From positions 1 to 18,099 of the forward strand of contig CAMMNR010000016.1 in the NCBI GenBank assembly GCA_946498265.1: a DNA stretch of 18,099 nt. The letters are read 5' to 3'. The DNA comes from an uncultured Clostridium sp. GTDB lineage: Bacteria > Bacillota > Clostridia > TANB77 > CAG-508. The notes beneath the pieces were generated by a model. That model worked only from the letters and a program-made list of their open reading frames with translations, did not search any database and was not told the origin of the DNA. Made by a program: the position numbers and the translations under genes. Below, piece after piece: positions 1-8,439 of this stretch (its first letter is position 1; every line of letters starts with the position of its first letter).

Positions 1-58
1 CTTTTTTTGTTTCTCCTGTTTTTGCAGCCATTGCTGCGATTAATTCAGCTTTGTTCAT
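1..58 (-). CDS. hup: HU family DNA-binding protein, N-terminal fragment (gene runs off the window)
   Basis: Only the first 19 codons are present; they read MNKAELIAAMAAKTGETKK. This is the characteristic start of HU/IHF-family nucleoid proteins (MNKxELIxxxAxK). HU is a small dimeric protein that bends and compacts DNA. The ATG is well supported by a strong ribosome-binding site (AGGAGGT, minus strand, about 66-72) eight bases upstream. The gene follows the SpoVB-like exporter by 122 bases in the same direction. spoVB-hup linkage is common in Clostridia, so the context agrees. The assignment rests on the N-terminus alone. Confidence 0.85.
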   Translation of the reverse strand, partial: MNKAELIAAMAAKTGETKK

Positions 59-180
59 TTAACTTACCTCCTATAAGATTTAATGTTATGTACCTTATTA
101 CTCAACACAAGCAATAAATGTACTTCTACTTACTTTTATTCGCCAAAAAAACTTAAATTCCTTCTTTTTTTCCTAAAAAA
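59..180 (-). promoter_or_regulatory. Leader region of the HU gene
   Basis: This 122-base gap between the exporter stop and the HU start holds the HU ribosome-binding site. A weak promoter-like pair (TTGAGT, then TAAATC after 17 bases) lies about 20-50 bases upstream of the start. No G+C-rich hairpin followed by a T-tract is visible after the exporter gene, so read-through into hup is possible. The promoter call is only a consensus match by eye. Confidence 0.25.
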
Positions 181-1816
181 TTAATATATTTTTAGTTTTT
201 GTAGGACTTTCAGAATTTTATTTCCACCTGGCATCATACTTATTTCTTCTTTTGAAAATACTTTTAGTACAATAATTGCTAATCCATAAATTATTACTGC
301 TGAAAGTATTGCTATTATTGTAGCCGCTTTTTCAAAAATTATTCCTGAAATTGATGAAAATATGAAATATGAGCAAATTCCCATTATCGCTGTTGCAATT
401 ACAGGTTTTATTACAAATTTTGAAAATGTTAGATCAAGTTTTATATTTTTTCTCAATGCGGTAATTGCTATTGAGAAAGCTACTACATGGCATGCTACTG
501 ATGCTATTGCAGCTCCATTTACTCCTATTTCTGGTATTGGCACTAATATTAAGTTTAGTATTAACTTTACAATTACTCCGGCATCCCAGAGATAGTGCTG
601 GAATTCCTAATTTGCCATATCCTTGCAGTGCTCCATTTATCGTTTGATCTAATATTGTGAATATTATTGTTAATGAACTTATTTGTAATATTACTTCTCC
701 TGAGCTTGCATTTGGAAATAATAAATTCAATATAGGTCCTGCAAATATACACATTCCTACTGTACATGGCAACCCAATTAACATTGATGTTAATAATGAA
801 AATGATGTCTTTTGAGTTATTGTTTTTTTGTCTTTTCTTGCTTTAGCTGCTGATATTGCTGGAACCAGTGCTGTAGCAAATGCTACATTTATTGATAGAG
901 GTAAGCTTGTAAGTGTATCTACTTTTCCTCCTAATATACCATATTGCGCAATTGCCATATCTTCAGGCATAAATTCTTTTAAACTTCTTACAACTGTAAA
1001 AGAATCTATATTTTTATTTATTGATGACATTATTGCTGTTAATGCTATTGGTATTGATACTAATAAAATCTTTTTTATTATGTTTCTTACTCTTTCATAT
1101 TTATAATTTACTGTAGATTTTATTTCTCTTGCAATTTCTTTTCTTCTTGTTTGATAAAATAAATATAAATATCCAAATCCTGCAAATGTTGCTAGTGTTG
1201 TTGCTAGTGTTGCTCCTCCTGCCATCCATTCTGTTGAAGCATTTGATATTATTGCTACTATTTCTACTAATATTATAGTTAATGCTGTTTTAAATATTTG
1301 TTCAATAGTTTGAGATCTTGCTGTTGCTTTTATATTTTGTCTTGCATTAAAATATCCTCTCATTACTGAAGATATTGCAACAAAGAATATAGCTGGTGAT
1401 AATGCTACTAATGTCATTTCTGCTTCTGGAATTTGTAACCAATATGTTGCTATAGTGTGTGCTCCTAAAAATAACATTAAACTTCCTACTAAACCGATCA
1501 TTGCAAATGTTGCAAATGCTATTTTAAAAATTCTGTATGCTCCTTTATGGTCTCCCATTGCTATTCTTTCTGATACTAGTTTTGAGATTGCATTTGGTAC
1601 TCCTATTGATGATATTGTAAGTAACATTGCATATATTTGGTATCCTGCTGCTACAATTCCGTTTCCTTTATCTCCAAATCCTTCTCTATTTGTTAAATAT
1701 AAGCTATACACTAGTCCTAGTAATTTTATCATTACTTGTGAAAATATAAGTGTTATTACACCTTGCATAAAAGTTTCTTTTTTAGGATTTTTTCGTTTCA
1801 TTGCTACTTTTGTCAT
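181..1816 (-). pseudogene. spoVB: SpoVB/MurJ-type polysaccharide exporter (MOP flippase), broken by a +1 frameshift
   Basis: This is a multi-pass membrane protein of the MATE/MOP flippase superfamily, related to SpoVB and to MurJ-type lipid II flippases. The first frame (minus strand, 1816 down to about 584) encodes about 411 family-like residues, starting MTKVAMKRKNPKKETFMQG and including the typical VPNAISKLVSERIA stretch. At GYGKLGIPALSLG the frame departs and only non-family sequence follows. The continuation (GVIVKLILNLILVPIPEIGVNGAAIASV..., ending KVLQKLKIY) sits in the next frame and runs to 181. The whole span is 1636 bases, one more than a multiple of three, so removing one base near 583-585 restores a single 544-residue protein, normal for the family. 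The start codon overlaps the kinase stop (TAATG), with AAAGGAG upstream. The indel may be a true mutation or an assembly error. The choice between SpoVB and MurJ rests on the hup neighbour. Confidence 0.8.
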
Positions 1817-3291
1817 TACATCACTCCTTTATCGTTAATATCAAAAGAGCTAGATTTTGTTATTGTTGGAATTCTTATTACAACTTCTGTTCCTTGTCCT
1901 ACGACACTTTTAATATCTATACTTCCACCATTTTTGTCTAATATTTCTTTTGCTATAGAAAGTCCTAGTCCTGTTCCTCCCATTTCTCTCGTACGAGCTT
2001 TATCTACTCTATAAAATCTTTCAAATATTCTTGATAGGTCTTCTTCTGGTATTCCTATACCATTGTCAAATACTTTTATATATGCATCATTATATACAAA
2101 TCCAACATATATTTTTATCTCTCCTCCATCTTTAGTATATTTGATACTATTTGTTAATATGTTTAAAACTACTCTTTCTATATCATATTTATCTGCATAA
2201 ACTGGTGGTACATCTGCTGTTACAAAACAATTTACTTTGTGATATTTTTTCTTTATTTCTATTGCTAATTTGTCTTGACATCTTTTTACTAGTTCTCCTA
2301 AATCAAATGACTCTCTTTGTATTTTCTTTTTATTACTATCATATCTAGATAAAGTTAGCAAGTCTGTAACCAATTTTGCCATTCTTCTTGCTTCTGTCGC
2401 TATTACATTTAAAAATTTAATTTGTGTTTCTTTATCATATTCTCCTTCTAATAAAGTATCTGCATACCCCATTATTGAAGTTATTGGTGTTTTTAATTCA
2501 TGTGATACATCTGCTACAAACTCTTTTTGCATATTATCTAGTTTTACATGTTCTGTAATATCTTGTATAACTGCAATCACACCATCTGGTCTATCTGACT
2601 CGTTTTTAAATGGTGCAAAAAATATATTCAAATATTTATCATCTAATTTTACTCTTTCTTCTGTAGATGTCCAATTTTCTAGATAAATTATTTTTTCCAT
2701 ATTTATATCTAAATTAAATTTTTTAAATATATCATCAAATGTGTTATCTTCTGGTCTTATGCTTAATGACTTTTTAGCTGCTGGATTAATTAATAATATT
2801 TCTCCATCTAAATTAAAAGCTATTATTCCATCTGTCATGTGTAATAATATTGTTTCTATTTGATTTTTTTGTGTTGAAACTTCACTTAGTTTTTCTTTTA
2901 ATTCAGTTGTCATCATTCCAAATACATTTTCTAATTCGCCTACATCATTATTTTTCTTACTCTTTACCTTCTTTTTATCTTCATCAGTTACCTTTTCTGC
3001 ACTTTTTATTAATTTATTAATTGGATATATAACGAATTTTGACAAAAATCCGGCTATTAATAAACCTACTATTGCCAATAATACTCCTATTATTATTAAA
3101 ATTATAATAGTATTTATTTTTAAATTTTGTAGTATTTGTATTTCTTGTTCTATATTCTCAAAATCATTATTCATTATCTGTTGTTCTAATCCATGTATTG
3201 ATGTAATAAAAAATACTCCTAATCCTACAATTATTATTATTCCTATTAGAAAAAATATTGTTATTATTTTAAATTGTATATTTCTAAACAT
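1816..3291 (-). CDS. Membrane sensor histidine kinase (PhoR/WalK/ResE-like)
   Basis: This 491-residue protein is a two-component sensor kinase. It has a transmembrane helix at about 8-32, a short external segment (33-60), a second helix (61-84), a HAMP linker (85-135), a PAS domain (about 144-250) and a HisKA domain with phospho-acceptor H264 in DVSHELKTP. The HATPase domain has N-box residues N377/N381, G1 DNGIGIP (409-415) and G2 GGTGLGLSI (438-446). All catalytic motifs are intact. The external loop of under 30 residues suggests it senses within or near the membrane rather than binding a large ligand. The start has a good site (GAGAGGAG, then AAAA). The gene sits between murG and the exporter and overlaps the exporter start by one base, implying coupled translation. 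No response regulator is nearby. A wall-stress role is inferred from position only. Confidence 0.9.
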   Translation of the reverse strand: MFRNIQFKIITIFFLIGIIIIVGLGVFFITSIHGLEQQIMNNDFENIEQEIQILQNLKINTIIILIIIGVLLAIVGLLIAGFLSKFVIYPINKLIKSAEKVTDEDKKKVKSKKNNDVGELENVFGMMTTELKEKLSEVSTQKNQIETILLHMTDGIIAFNLDGEILLINPAAKKSLSIRPEDNTFDDIFKKFNLDINMEKIIYLENWTSTEERVKLDDKYLNIFFAPFKNESDRPDGVIAVIQDITEHVKLDNMQKEFVADVSHELKTPITSIMGYADTLLEGEYDKETQIKFLNVIATEARRMAKLVTDLLTLSRYDSNKKKIQRESFDLGELVKRCQDKLAIEIKKKYHKVNCFVTADVPPVYADKYDIERVVLNILTNSIKYTKDGGEIKIYVGFVYNDAYIKVFDNGIGIPEEDLSRIFERFYRVDKARTREMGGTGLGLSIAKEILDKNGGSIDIKSVVGQGTEVVIRIPTITKSSSFDINDKGVM

Positions 3292-3311
3292 TTTTCTCCT
3301 CTCGTTTTTTA

Positions 3312-3419
3312 TTGTGCCAAAGGGGACGGGCTATTTTGGCACAAGTTTTATTTGTTTTCATGTTAATTTTGAATTCACAAATTAATTTGTGCCAAAATAG
3401 CCCGTCCCCTTTGGCACAA
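3312..3419. repeat. REP/REPIN-like palindromic element, two perfect 33-base inverted arms
   Basis: The arms 3312-3344 and 3387-3419 are exact reverse complements over 33 bases, separated by a 42-base AT-rich loop. Each arm is itself a small hairpin: TGTGCCAAA opens and TTTTGGCACA closes around the core GGGGACGGGCTA. Inverted pairs of such units match REPIN/BIME elements, which REP-associated tyrosine transposases mobilise in many bacteria; no transposase is present here. The element fills the murG-kinase gap. It reaches to 20 bases before the kinase start and forms the final codons of murG. No T-tract follows on either strand, so it is not an ordinary terminator. The 12-base core recurs in the larger repeat at 8440-8754. 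Confidence 0.85.
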
Positions 3420-4524
3420 GTTTTTCTATTTCTCTGTAAATTTTATTTTCAACATCTGATACAGATGCTTTTAATGCATTTTTTCCCATTTCTCCTAATT
3501 CTTTTTTATCTAATATTATATTATTAATTTCATTATTTAGGATACTTCCTGTTAATTCATTATTTAATATAATTCTTGCTGCCTTTAAATTTTCTAAAAC
3601 CTTTGCATTATATAATTGATGGTTATTGCTTACATTTGGTAAAGGTATCAATATTGATGGCTTCCCTAAGTTTGATATTTCAGTTATTGTCATTGCTCCA
3701 CTTCTTGCAACTATTAAATCTACAACATTCATTATTTCTTCCATGTTATATATGTATGGCACAATTTTGATATTTTCTATATAATTAATATTTATTCCAC
3801 TATTGTCTAATTCTTCTTTGATTATATCATACTGTTTTGGACCTGTTGCCCAAATTATTTGATATTCTTTATTTAACTTATTTTTTATTATATCTACAAT
3901 TGTTTCATTTATTTTTTGTGCCCCTTGGCTTCCTCCAAATACTAATACTATTGGTCTTAACATATTTAAATTAAATTGTTCTAATATTTTCTTTTTTTCT
4001 TCTATTGTATAGTCTATTTTTTTTATTTTTACAGGTGTTCCTGTAAATACGACATTTTTTGCATGCTTTATTCTTGGAATTGCATCTTTAAATGATACTA
4101 ATATTGTATCAGCTTTTTTTGATAAGAATTTGATTGCCTTTCCTGGAAATGCATTGCTTTCATGTAATAGTGTTGGTATCTTATATTTTTTTGCAGCTGT
4201 TATAACAGCACCACAAATATATCCTCCAGTTCCTATTACTATGTCTGGTTTAAATTCTTTTACAATTTTTCTTGCTTCTCCAAACCCTTTTAGTGTTTTT
4301 ATATTATTTTTTAAAGTTTGAACTGATATTTTTTTACTTAACCCATATGCATTTATTGTTTTTAATTCATAACCCGCTCTTGGGACTAAGTCATTTTCTA
4401 GTCCTCTTGTTGTTCCTATAAATATTATTTTTGAGTCTTTTTGTTTTTCTTTTATTTTATTCGCTATTGCTAATCCAGGATTTATATGTCCTGCTGTTCC
4501 TGCTGCTGCAATAATTACTCTCAT
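3382..4524 (-). CDS. murG: UDP-N-acetylglucosamine transferase MurG (lipid II synthase)
   Basis: MurG transfers GlcNAc from UDP-GlcNAc to lipid I on the cytoplasmic membrane face, forming lipid II. The 380-residue protein begins MRVIIAAAGTAGHINPG. This glycine-rich loop with His13 is a variant of the usual GGTGGH motif. Further on are GGSQGAQKINE and the UDP-GlcNAc region SGAMTITEIS, followed by NHQLYNA. The start at 4524 was chosen because AAGGAGG lies five bases upstream and the family motif begins at once; an in-frame ATG at 4587 would add 21 unlikely residues and overlap ftsW. The last 11 residues (VPKGTGYFGTN) are encoded by the palindromic element and are not part of the normal family fold. 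A 9-bp hairpin lies in the 49-base gap after ftsW. Confidence 0.95.
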   Translation of the reverse strand: MRVIIAAAGTAGHINPGLAIANKIKEKQKDSKIIFIGTTRGLENDLVPRAGYELKTINAYGLSKKISVQTLKNNIKTLKGFGEARKIVKEFKPDIVIGTGGYICGAVITAAKKYKIPTLLHESNAFPGKAIKFLSKKADTILVSFKDAIPRIKHAKNVVFTGTPVKIKKIDYTIEEKKKILEQFNLNMLRPIVLVFGGSQGAQKINETIVDIIKNKLNKEYQIIWATGPKQYDIIKEELDNSGININYIENIKIVPYIYNMEEIMNVVDLIVARSGAMTITEISNLGKPSILIPLPNVSNNHQLYNAKVLENLKAARIILNNELTGSILNNEINNIILDKKELGEMGKNALKASVSDVENKIYREIEKLVPKGTGYFGTN

Positions 4525-4541
4525 TTTTCCTCCTTGTAAAG

Positions 4542-4569
4542 AAAGGGCAATTTTATCATTTTGCCCTTT
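4542..4569 (-). promoter_or_regulatory. Intercistronic hairpin between ftsW and murG
   Basis: A perfect 9-bp inverted repeat (AAAGGGCAA / TTGCCCTTT, 4542-4550 and 4561-4569) with a 10-base loop lies just after the ftsW stop. It ends about five bases before the murG AAGGAGG site. The following bases are TCTTTAC, not a continuous T-tract, so termination would be weak. It may act as an RNA processing or stability element or a mild attenuator. The structure is seen; the role is inferred. Confidence 0.5.
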
Positions 4570-4573
4570 GTTT

Positions 4574-5707
4574 CTATTTTTTCGCACTTGCTCTCGAAAT
4601 ATTCAGCAATACTCCCATTTCGCACAGTAATATAAACAAAGCTGTTCCTCCATAGCTAAAGAATGGTAATGGCATTCCAGTTGCTGGCATTGATGATGTT
4701 ACAACTGCTACATTTATTATTACTTGTATACCTACTAATGCTGTTATCCCTATTGCTAATAAACTTCCAAACATATCTGGTGCTTTCATGGCTATTAATA
4801 TACCTCTCCATATAAATATTGCAAATAGTATTAATACAATTGCACACCCTATAAATCCTAATTCTTCTCCTAATATTGAGAATATGAAGTCATTATGTGG
4901 TTCTGGTATGTATAAGAATTTTTGTTTACTTTCACCTAGCCCTACTCCAAATAGTCCTCCTGATCCTATTGCATATAAACTTTGTATTACTTGCCATCCA
5001 TCTCCTGTTGCATCTTTCCATGGGTCTAAAAATGTTATAACCCTTTGTAGACGATATGGTGAGAATGCTACTAATGCAACTATTGCTGGTACTCCAACCG
5101 CTAATCCTGTTGCTAGAAAATGCCAGAATTTGCATCCTGCTATTATCATCATTATACTGCATATTCCTATTATTACTATTGATGCACTAAAGTGTGGTTC
5201 TAATAGTAATAATCCTATTATTGGAGCTAACATAAGTATATGCTTTATAAATCCTTTTCCATATTTGTTTAGTTCATCTCTATTTTTAACTAAAATTCCT
5301 GCATAAAATATAATCATTAACATTTTTACTAATTCTGATGGTTGAAGTGATAATGTTTCTGTAACATATATCCATCTTTTTGCTCCATTTACAGTCCTTC
5401 CTGCAACTAAAACCAATGCTAATAATATTAATGCAATCCACCAAGCATGTTTATAAAATTTTTGATAAAATCTATAATCAATTTTTGATATAATCATCAT
5501 TGCAATTATTCCTAATATTGCAAATATTAGCTGTCTTGAAAAATATGAATAACTATTTCCACTTTCTGATAATGCTGATGGCGAACTTGCTGATAATAAC
5601 ATTATTAGTCCAATTGAAAGTAAAAGAAAAATAGTTATTATTAATGTAAAATCTATTGGATTATTTAGAAAACTTGAAAAGCTTTTTTCCTTTTTCTTTT
5701 TTGCCAT
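4574..5707 (-). CDS. ftsW: SEDS peptidoglycan glycosyltransferase FtsW/SpoVE
   Basis: This is a 377-residue polytopic SEDS-family protein that polymerises lipid II into glycan strands, working with a class B penicillin-binding protein. Family signatures are visible: GAKRWI, QPSE in the SLQPSELVK stretch, the extracellular loop FLDPWKDATGDGWQVIQS, the EPHNDFIFSILGEELGF block and the C-terminal PATGMPLPFFSYGGT. A lysine-rich cytoplasmic tail (MAKKKKEK) precedes the first membrane helix. In the mraY-murG position the gene could be orthologous to either ftsW or the sporulation gene spoVE; sequence alone does not separate them. Its likely partner is the SpoVD-like protein upstream. The start has GAAGGGAAG about ten bases before the ATG, and the gap from mraY is 22 bases. 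Confidence 0.93.
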   Translation of the reverse strand: MAKKKKEKSFSSFLNNPIDFTLIITIFLLLSIGLIMLLSASSPSALSESGNSYSYFSRQLIFAILGIIAMMIISKIDYRFYQKFYKHAWWIALILLALVLVAGRTVNGAKRWIYVTETLSLQPSELVKMLMIIFYAGILVKNRDELNKYGKGFIKHILMLAPIIGLLLLEPHFSASIVIIGICSIMMIIAGCKFWHFLATGLAVGVPAIVALVAFSPYRLQRVITFLDPWKDATGDGWQVIQSLYAIGSGGLFGVGLGESKQKFLYIPEPHNDFIFSILGEELGFIGCAIVLILFAIFIWRGILIAMKAPDMFGSLLAIGITALVGIQVIINVAVVTSSMPATGMPLPFFSYGGTALFILLCEMGVLLNISRASAKK

Positions 5708-5729
5708 CTAAATTCTTCCCTTCTAAAAT

Positions 5730-6710
5730 CTATATTATCTTTAGTCCTATAATACATAATATTAAAGTAATTAAACTAAATACTATTACTACTTTATTTT
5801 CTTTCCATCCTGATAGTTCAAAATGATGGTGTAATGGTGCCATTTTGAAAATTCTTTTTCCTGTTTTTTTGTAATAAGCTACTTGTATTATTACTGATAA
5901 CGTTTCTAATACTGGAATTAGTGCTATTATAATTAATAATATTGGCATCTTTAAATATAGTGCTATTGCTGAAATAACACCACCTAGAAGTAATGAGCCT
6001 GTATCTCCCATAAATACTTTGGCTGGATGTAAATTAAACATTAAAAATCCTAATATAGCACCTATAACACAACTTGCAAATACTGATACTTCTTGTACTG
6101 CAAAAAGCATTCCTATTACTGCTAAACATGTTATTATAATTGCACTTACACTTGATGATAATCCATCTATTCCATCTGTTAAATTTATTGCATTTGTTGT
6201 TGCTAATATTACTATAATTGCGAATGGTATATATATATATATTGGTAAATCTATATATGTTTTTATTATTGGTATATATGTCTGTGTATCAAAATGTAAT
6301 ATTTGTAATAAATAAACCACATATGCTACTGATATTACTAGTAAACCTATCATTTTGTAACTTGGCTTTAGACCTTTTGTATTTTTTAATACTAATTTTT
6401 TGAAATCATCTATAAAACCTATCGTTCCAAAGCCAATTGATATTAATAACATTGGCAATAATTTATTTGCAACTTCATTTTGCCCTGTTGCTGTTAAATA
6501 AATATATGCACCTGTAATTACTAATATCATTGTTATTATTATGATTATTCCTCCCATTGTTGGGGTTCCTTGTTTTTTTAAATGTGATTTAGGTCCATCA
6601 TCCCTTTCTATTTGCCCTACTTTTAATTTTTTTAATATTGGTATAATTATTATTCCTAAAATTATTGATGTTATAAATGATGCTATTAATATTGTTGTTT
6701 CTGTCTTCAA
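5730..6710 (-). CDS. mraY: Phospho-N-acetylmuramoyl-pentapeptide transferase MraY
   Basis: MraY is an integral membrane enzyme that moves phospho-MurNAc-pentapeptide from UDP to undecaprenyl phosphate, forming lipid I. Hallmarks are ERDDGPKSHLKKQGTPTMGG near the N-terminus, the Asp-rich NAINLTDGIDGL, FMGDTGSLLLGG, and the APLHHHFE histidine motif near the C-terminus. About ten membrane helices are apparent. There is no ATG near the N-terminus, so the start must be TTG. I prefer TTG at 6710 (326 residues, MKTETTILIASF) because AAAGG lies ten bases upstream; TTG at 6719 would add three residues but sits almost on that site. The gene lies between murE and ftsW. murF and murD, often found here, are missing. 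Confidence 0.93.
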   Translation of the reverse strand: MKTETTILIASFITSIILGIIIIPILKKLKVGQIERDDGPKSHLKKQGTPTMGGIIIIITMILVITGAYIYLTATGQNEVANKLLPMLLISIGFGTIGFIDDFKKLVLKNTKGLKPSYKMIGLLVISVAYVVYLLQILHFDTQTYIPIIKTYIDLPIYIYIPFAIIVILATTNAINLTDGIDGLSSSVSAIIITCLAVIGMLFAVQEVSVFASCVIGAILGFLMFNLHPAKVFMGDTGSLLLGGVISAIALYLKMPILLIIIALIPVLETLSVIIQVAYYKKTGKRIFKMAPLHHHFELSGWKENKVVIVFSLITLILCIIGLKII

Positions 6711-6777
6711 TATTACCAAACCTTTCTTTTAATATATATTCACATATATATTATTTATTATTTTTTCTTTATGTATT

Positions 6778-8268
6778 TTACTTTTTCTTTTTTTCATCTT
6801 CTAGTTGGTCTATAATTTCTCTAACTATAATTCTTTCGTCAAAAGGATGTTTTACTCCATTTATTTCTTGATATGGCTCGTGTCCTTTTCCTGCTAATAC
6901 TACTATATCTCTTTTTGTTGCCATTTTGATTGCTTCTTTTATAGCTTCTGTTCTGTCAACTATTACTTTGTAATTTCCTTTTGTCTTTTTTATTCCTTCT
7001 TCTATTTGGTCAACTATTTTTTGTGGATCTTCTGTTCTTGGATTATCTGATGTAATGAATGTATAGTCTGCTATTCTTCCTGAAATTTCACCCATTATTG
7101 GTCTCTTTCCTGAGTCTCTATCTCCTCCACATCCAAATACTGATATTACTTTTCCTCTTGTATAACTTTTTACAGCTTGTAAAATATTTTCTAGACTTTC
7201 TGGAGAATGAGCATAGTCAATCATTATTGGTATTTCTCTTTTGTTATCTACTAATTCAGATCTTCCAGGTACTCTAACTTGTGCTAATGCTTCTTTTACA
7301 ACTTCTGGTGAAACACCAAATTTTTGTGCAACACAAATAGCAGCTAGTGAATTATATACACTAAATCTTCCTGGTATTCCTGTTTTTACTCTTTCATTTC
7401 TATCTGTTATTTTTACTTTAAAATCAACATATGAATTTGTTATTGTAATATCTTTTGCTAATACATTTGCATAATTATCAATTCCATATGTAACTATATT
7501 ACTATCTGGAAATAGACCTGGTATTTTTGCTCCATGTAAATCATCTGTATTTACAATTCCATTTTTACACATCTTAAATAATTTTAATTTTGACTCAAAA
7601 TAGTCTTTCATATCTGGATGCTCGTTTGGACTTATATGGTCTTCTGAAAAATTAGTAAATACTACATAATCAAATTCACATCCTGTAACTCTATGCAATT
7701 TTAAACTTTGTGATGAAACTTCCATTACAACAACTTCTACACCTTCGTCTACCATTTTTGCAAATATTTGTTGTAATTCTATGCTTTCTGGTGTTGTTCT
7801 GTCACTATCTTGTATTTTTTTACCATTTATATATATTGCTATTGTTCCTATTAATCCAACTTTTTTTCCTGCTCTTTCTAATATCTCTTTTATCATAAAT
7901 GTTGTTGTTGTTTTTCCTTTTGTTCCTGTTACTCCAATTAATTTAAATTTTTTTGATGGATTTCCATAAAAATTAGCTGAAGTAATTGCTAATGCCTCTC
8001 TTGTATCTTTTGCCATAACTATTGTTATATTATCTATATTTTTTATCTCTTTTAAGTCACAACCTTCTTCTACTAATATAGCTTTTGCTCCATTTTCTAT
8101 TGCATCATTAATAAATTTGTGTCCGTCCACTGAAAATCCTTTTATTGCTACAAATAAATATCCTTCTTTTATATTCTTAGAATTTCTGTCTAGACCTGTT
8201 ATTTCTACATCTAAATCTCCTTTTACTTTTAATCCTTCTAATCCTACTAACATATTTTTTAAATTCAT
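6778..8268 (-). CDS. murE: UDP-MurNAc-L-alanyl-D-glutamate:meso-diaminopimelate ligase MurE
   Basis: MurE adds the third amino acid to the UDP-MurNAc dipeptide in the cytoplasm, using ATP. The 496-residue protein has the three Mur-ligase domains: an N-terminal UDP-binding domain, a central ATPase domain with P-loop GVTGTKGKTTT (112-122) and TTPESIELQ, and a C-terminal domain. DNPRTEDP (Arg411) in the last domain is the signature for meso-diaminopimelate rather than lysine. The predicted cell wall is therefore meso-DAP type. The protein ends in a lysine-rich tail. It is the first gene after the large inverted repeat and has a leader of about 170 bases. Spacing to mraY is 58-67 bases. The start is preceded by GAAGGGATTG, a moderate ribosome-binding site. 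Confidence 0.95.
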   Translation of the reverse strand: MNLKNMLVGLEGLKVKGDLDVEITGLDRNSKNIKEGYLFVAIKGFSVDGHKFINDAIENGAKAILVEEGCDLKEIKNIDNITIVMAKDTREALAITSANFYGNPSKKFKLIGVTGTKGKTTTTFMIKEILERAGKKVGLIGTIAIYINGKKIQDSDRTTPESIELQQIFAKMVDEGVEVVVMEVSSQSLKLHRVTGCEFDYVVFTNFSEDHISPNEHPDMKDYFESKLKLFKMCKNGIVNTDDLHGAKIPGLFPDSNIVTYGIDNYANVLAKDITITNSYVDFKVKITDRNERVKTGIPGRFSVYNSLAAICVAQKFGVSPEVVKEALAQVRVPGRSELVDNKREIPIMIDYAHSPESLENILQAVKSYTRGKVISVFGCGGDRDSGKRPIMGEISGRIADYTFITSDNPRTEDPQKIVDQIEEGIKKTKGNYKVIVDRTEAIKEAIKMATKRDIVVLAGKGHEPYQEINGVKHPFDERIIVREIIDQLEDEKKKK

Positions 8269-8439
8269 ATTTTTTCAATCCCTTCGATTTTTAATAAGCC
8301 ATTAAAATAAAATCTTATTTTAATTTTTTACATTATATAACTAATTGTCAAATTTGTATAGACTTTTTTGCTTTTTTTTATCATAAAAATAACCTCTACT
8401 ATATAATATTTAGGTGTTCTCTTTTTTATGAGTATGAAA
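8269..8439 (-). promoter_or_regulatory. Leader of murE between the large inverted repeat and the start codon
   Basis: This AT-rich stretch holds no gene. On the minus strand it contains TTGACA followed closely by TATAAT, but only eight bases apart, too close to be a single promoter; each could pair with a weaker partner. An A/T-only palindrome (TTAAAATAA / TTATTTTAA, 8302-8323, 4-base loop) lies just upstream of the murE ribosome-binding site. A murE promoter is plausible because the repeat separates it from pyrI, but no box pair is convincing. Confidence 0.3.

Noticed and set aside
4525..4587. Longer murG with a 21-residue N-terminal extension
   Set aside because: The extension is not family-like and overlaps ftsW; a strong ribosome-binding site supports the internal ATG at 4524.
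4788..5306. Plus-strand reading frame of 172 codons opposite ftsW
   Set aside because: It lies entirely opposite a conserved membrane protein gene and its residue composition is the mirror of that gene; no ribosome-binding site or family motif.
8318..8361. Murine-cluster promoter formed by TTGACA and TATAAT upstream of murE
   Set aside because: The two boxes are only eight bases apart, too close to act together as one promoter.
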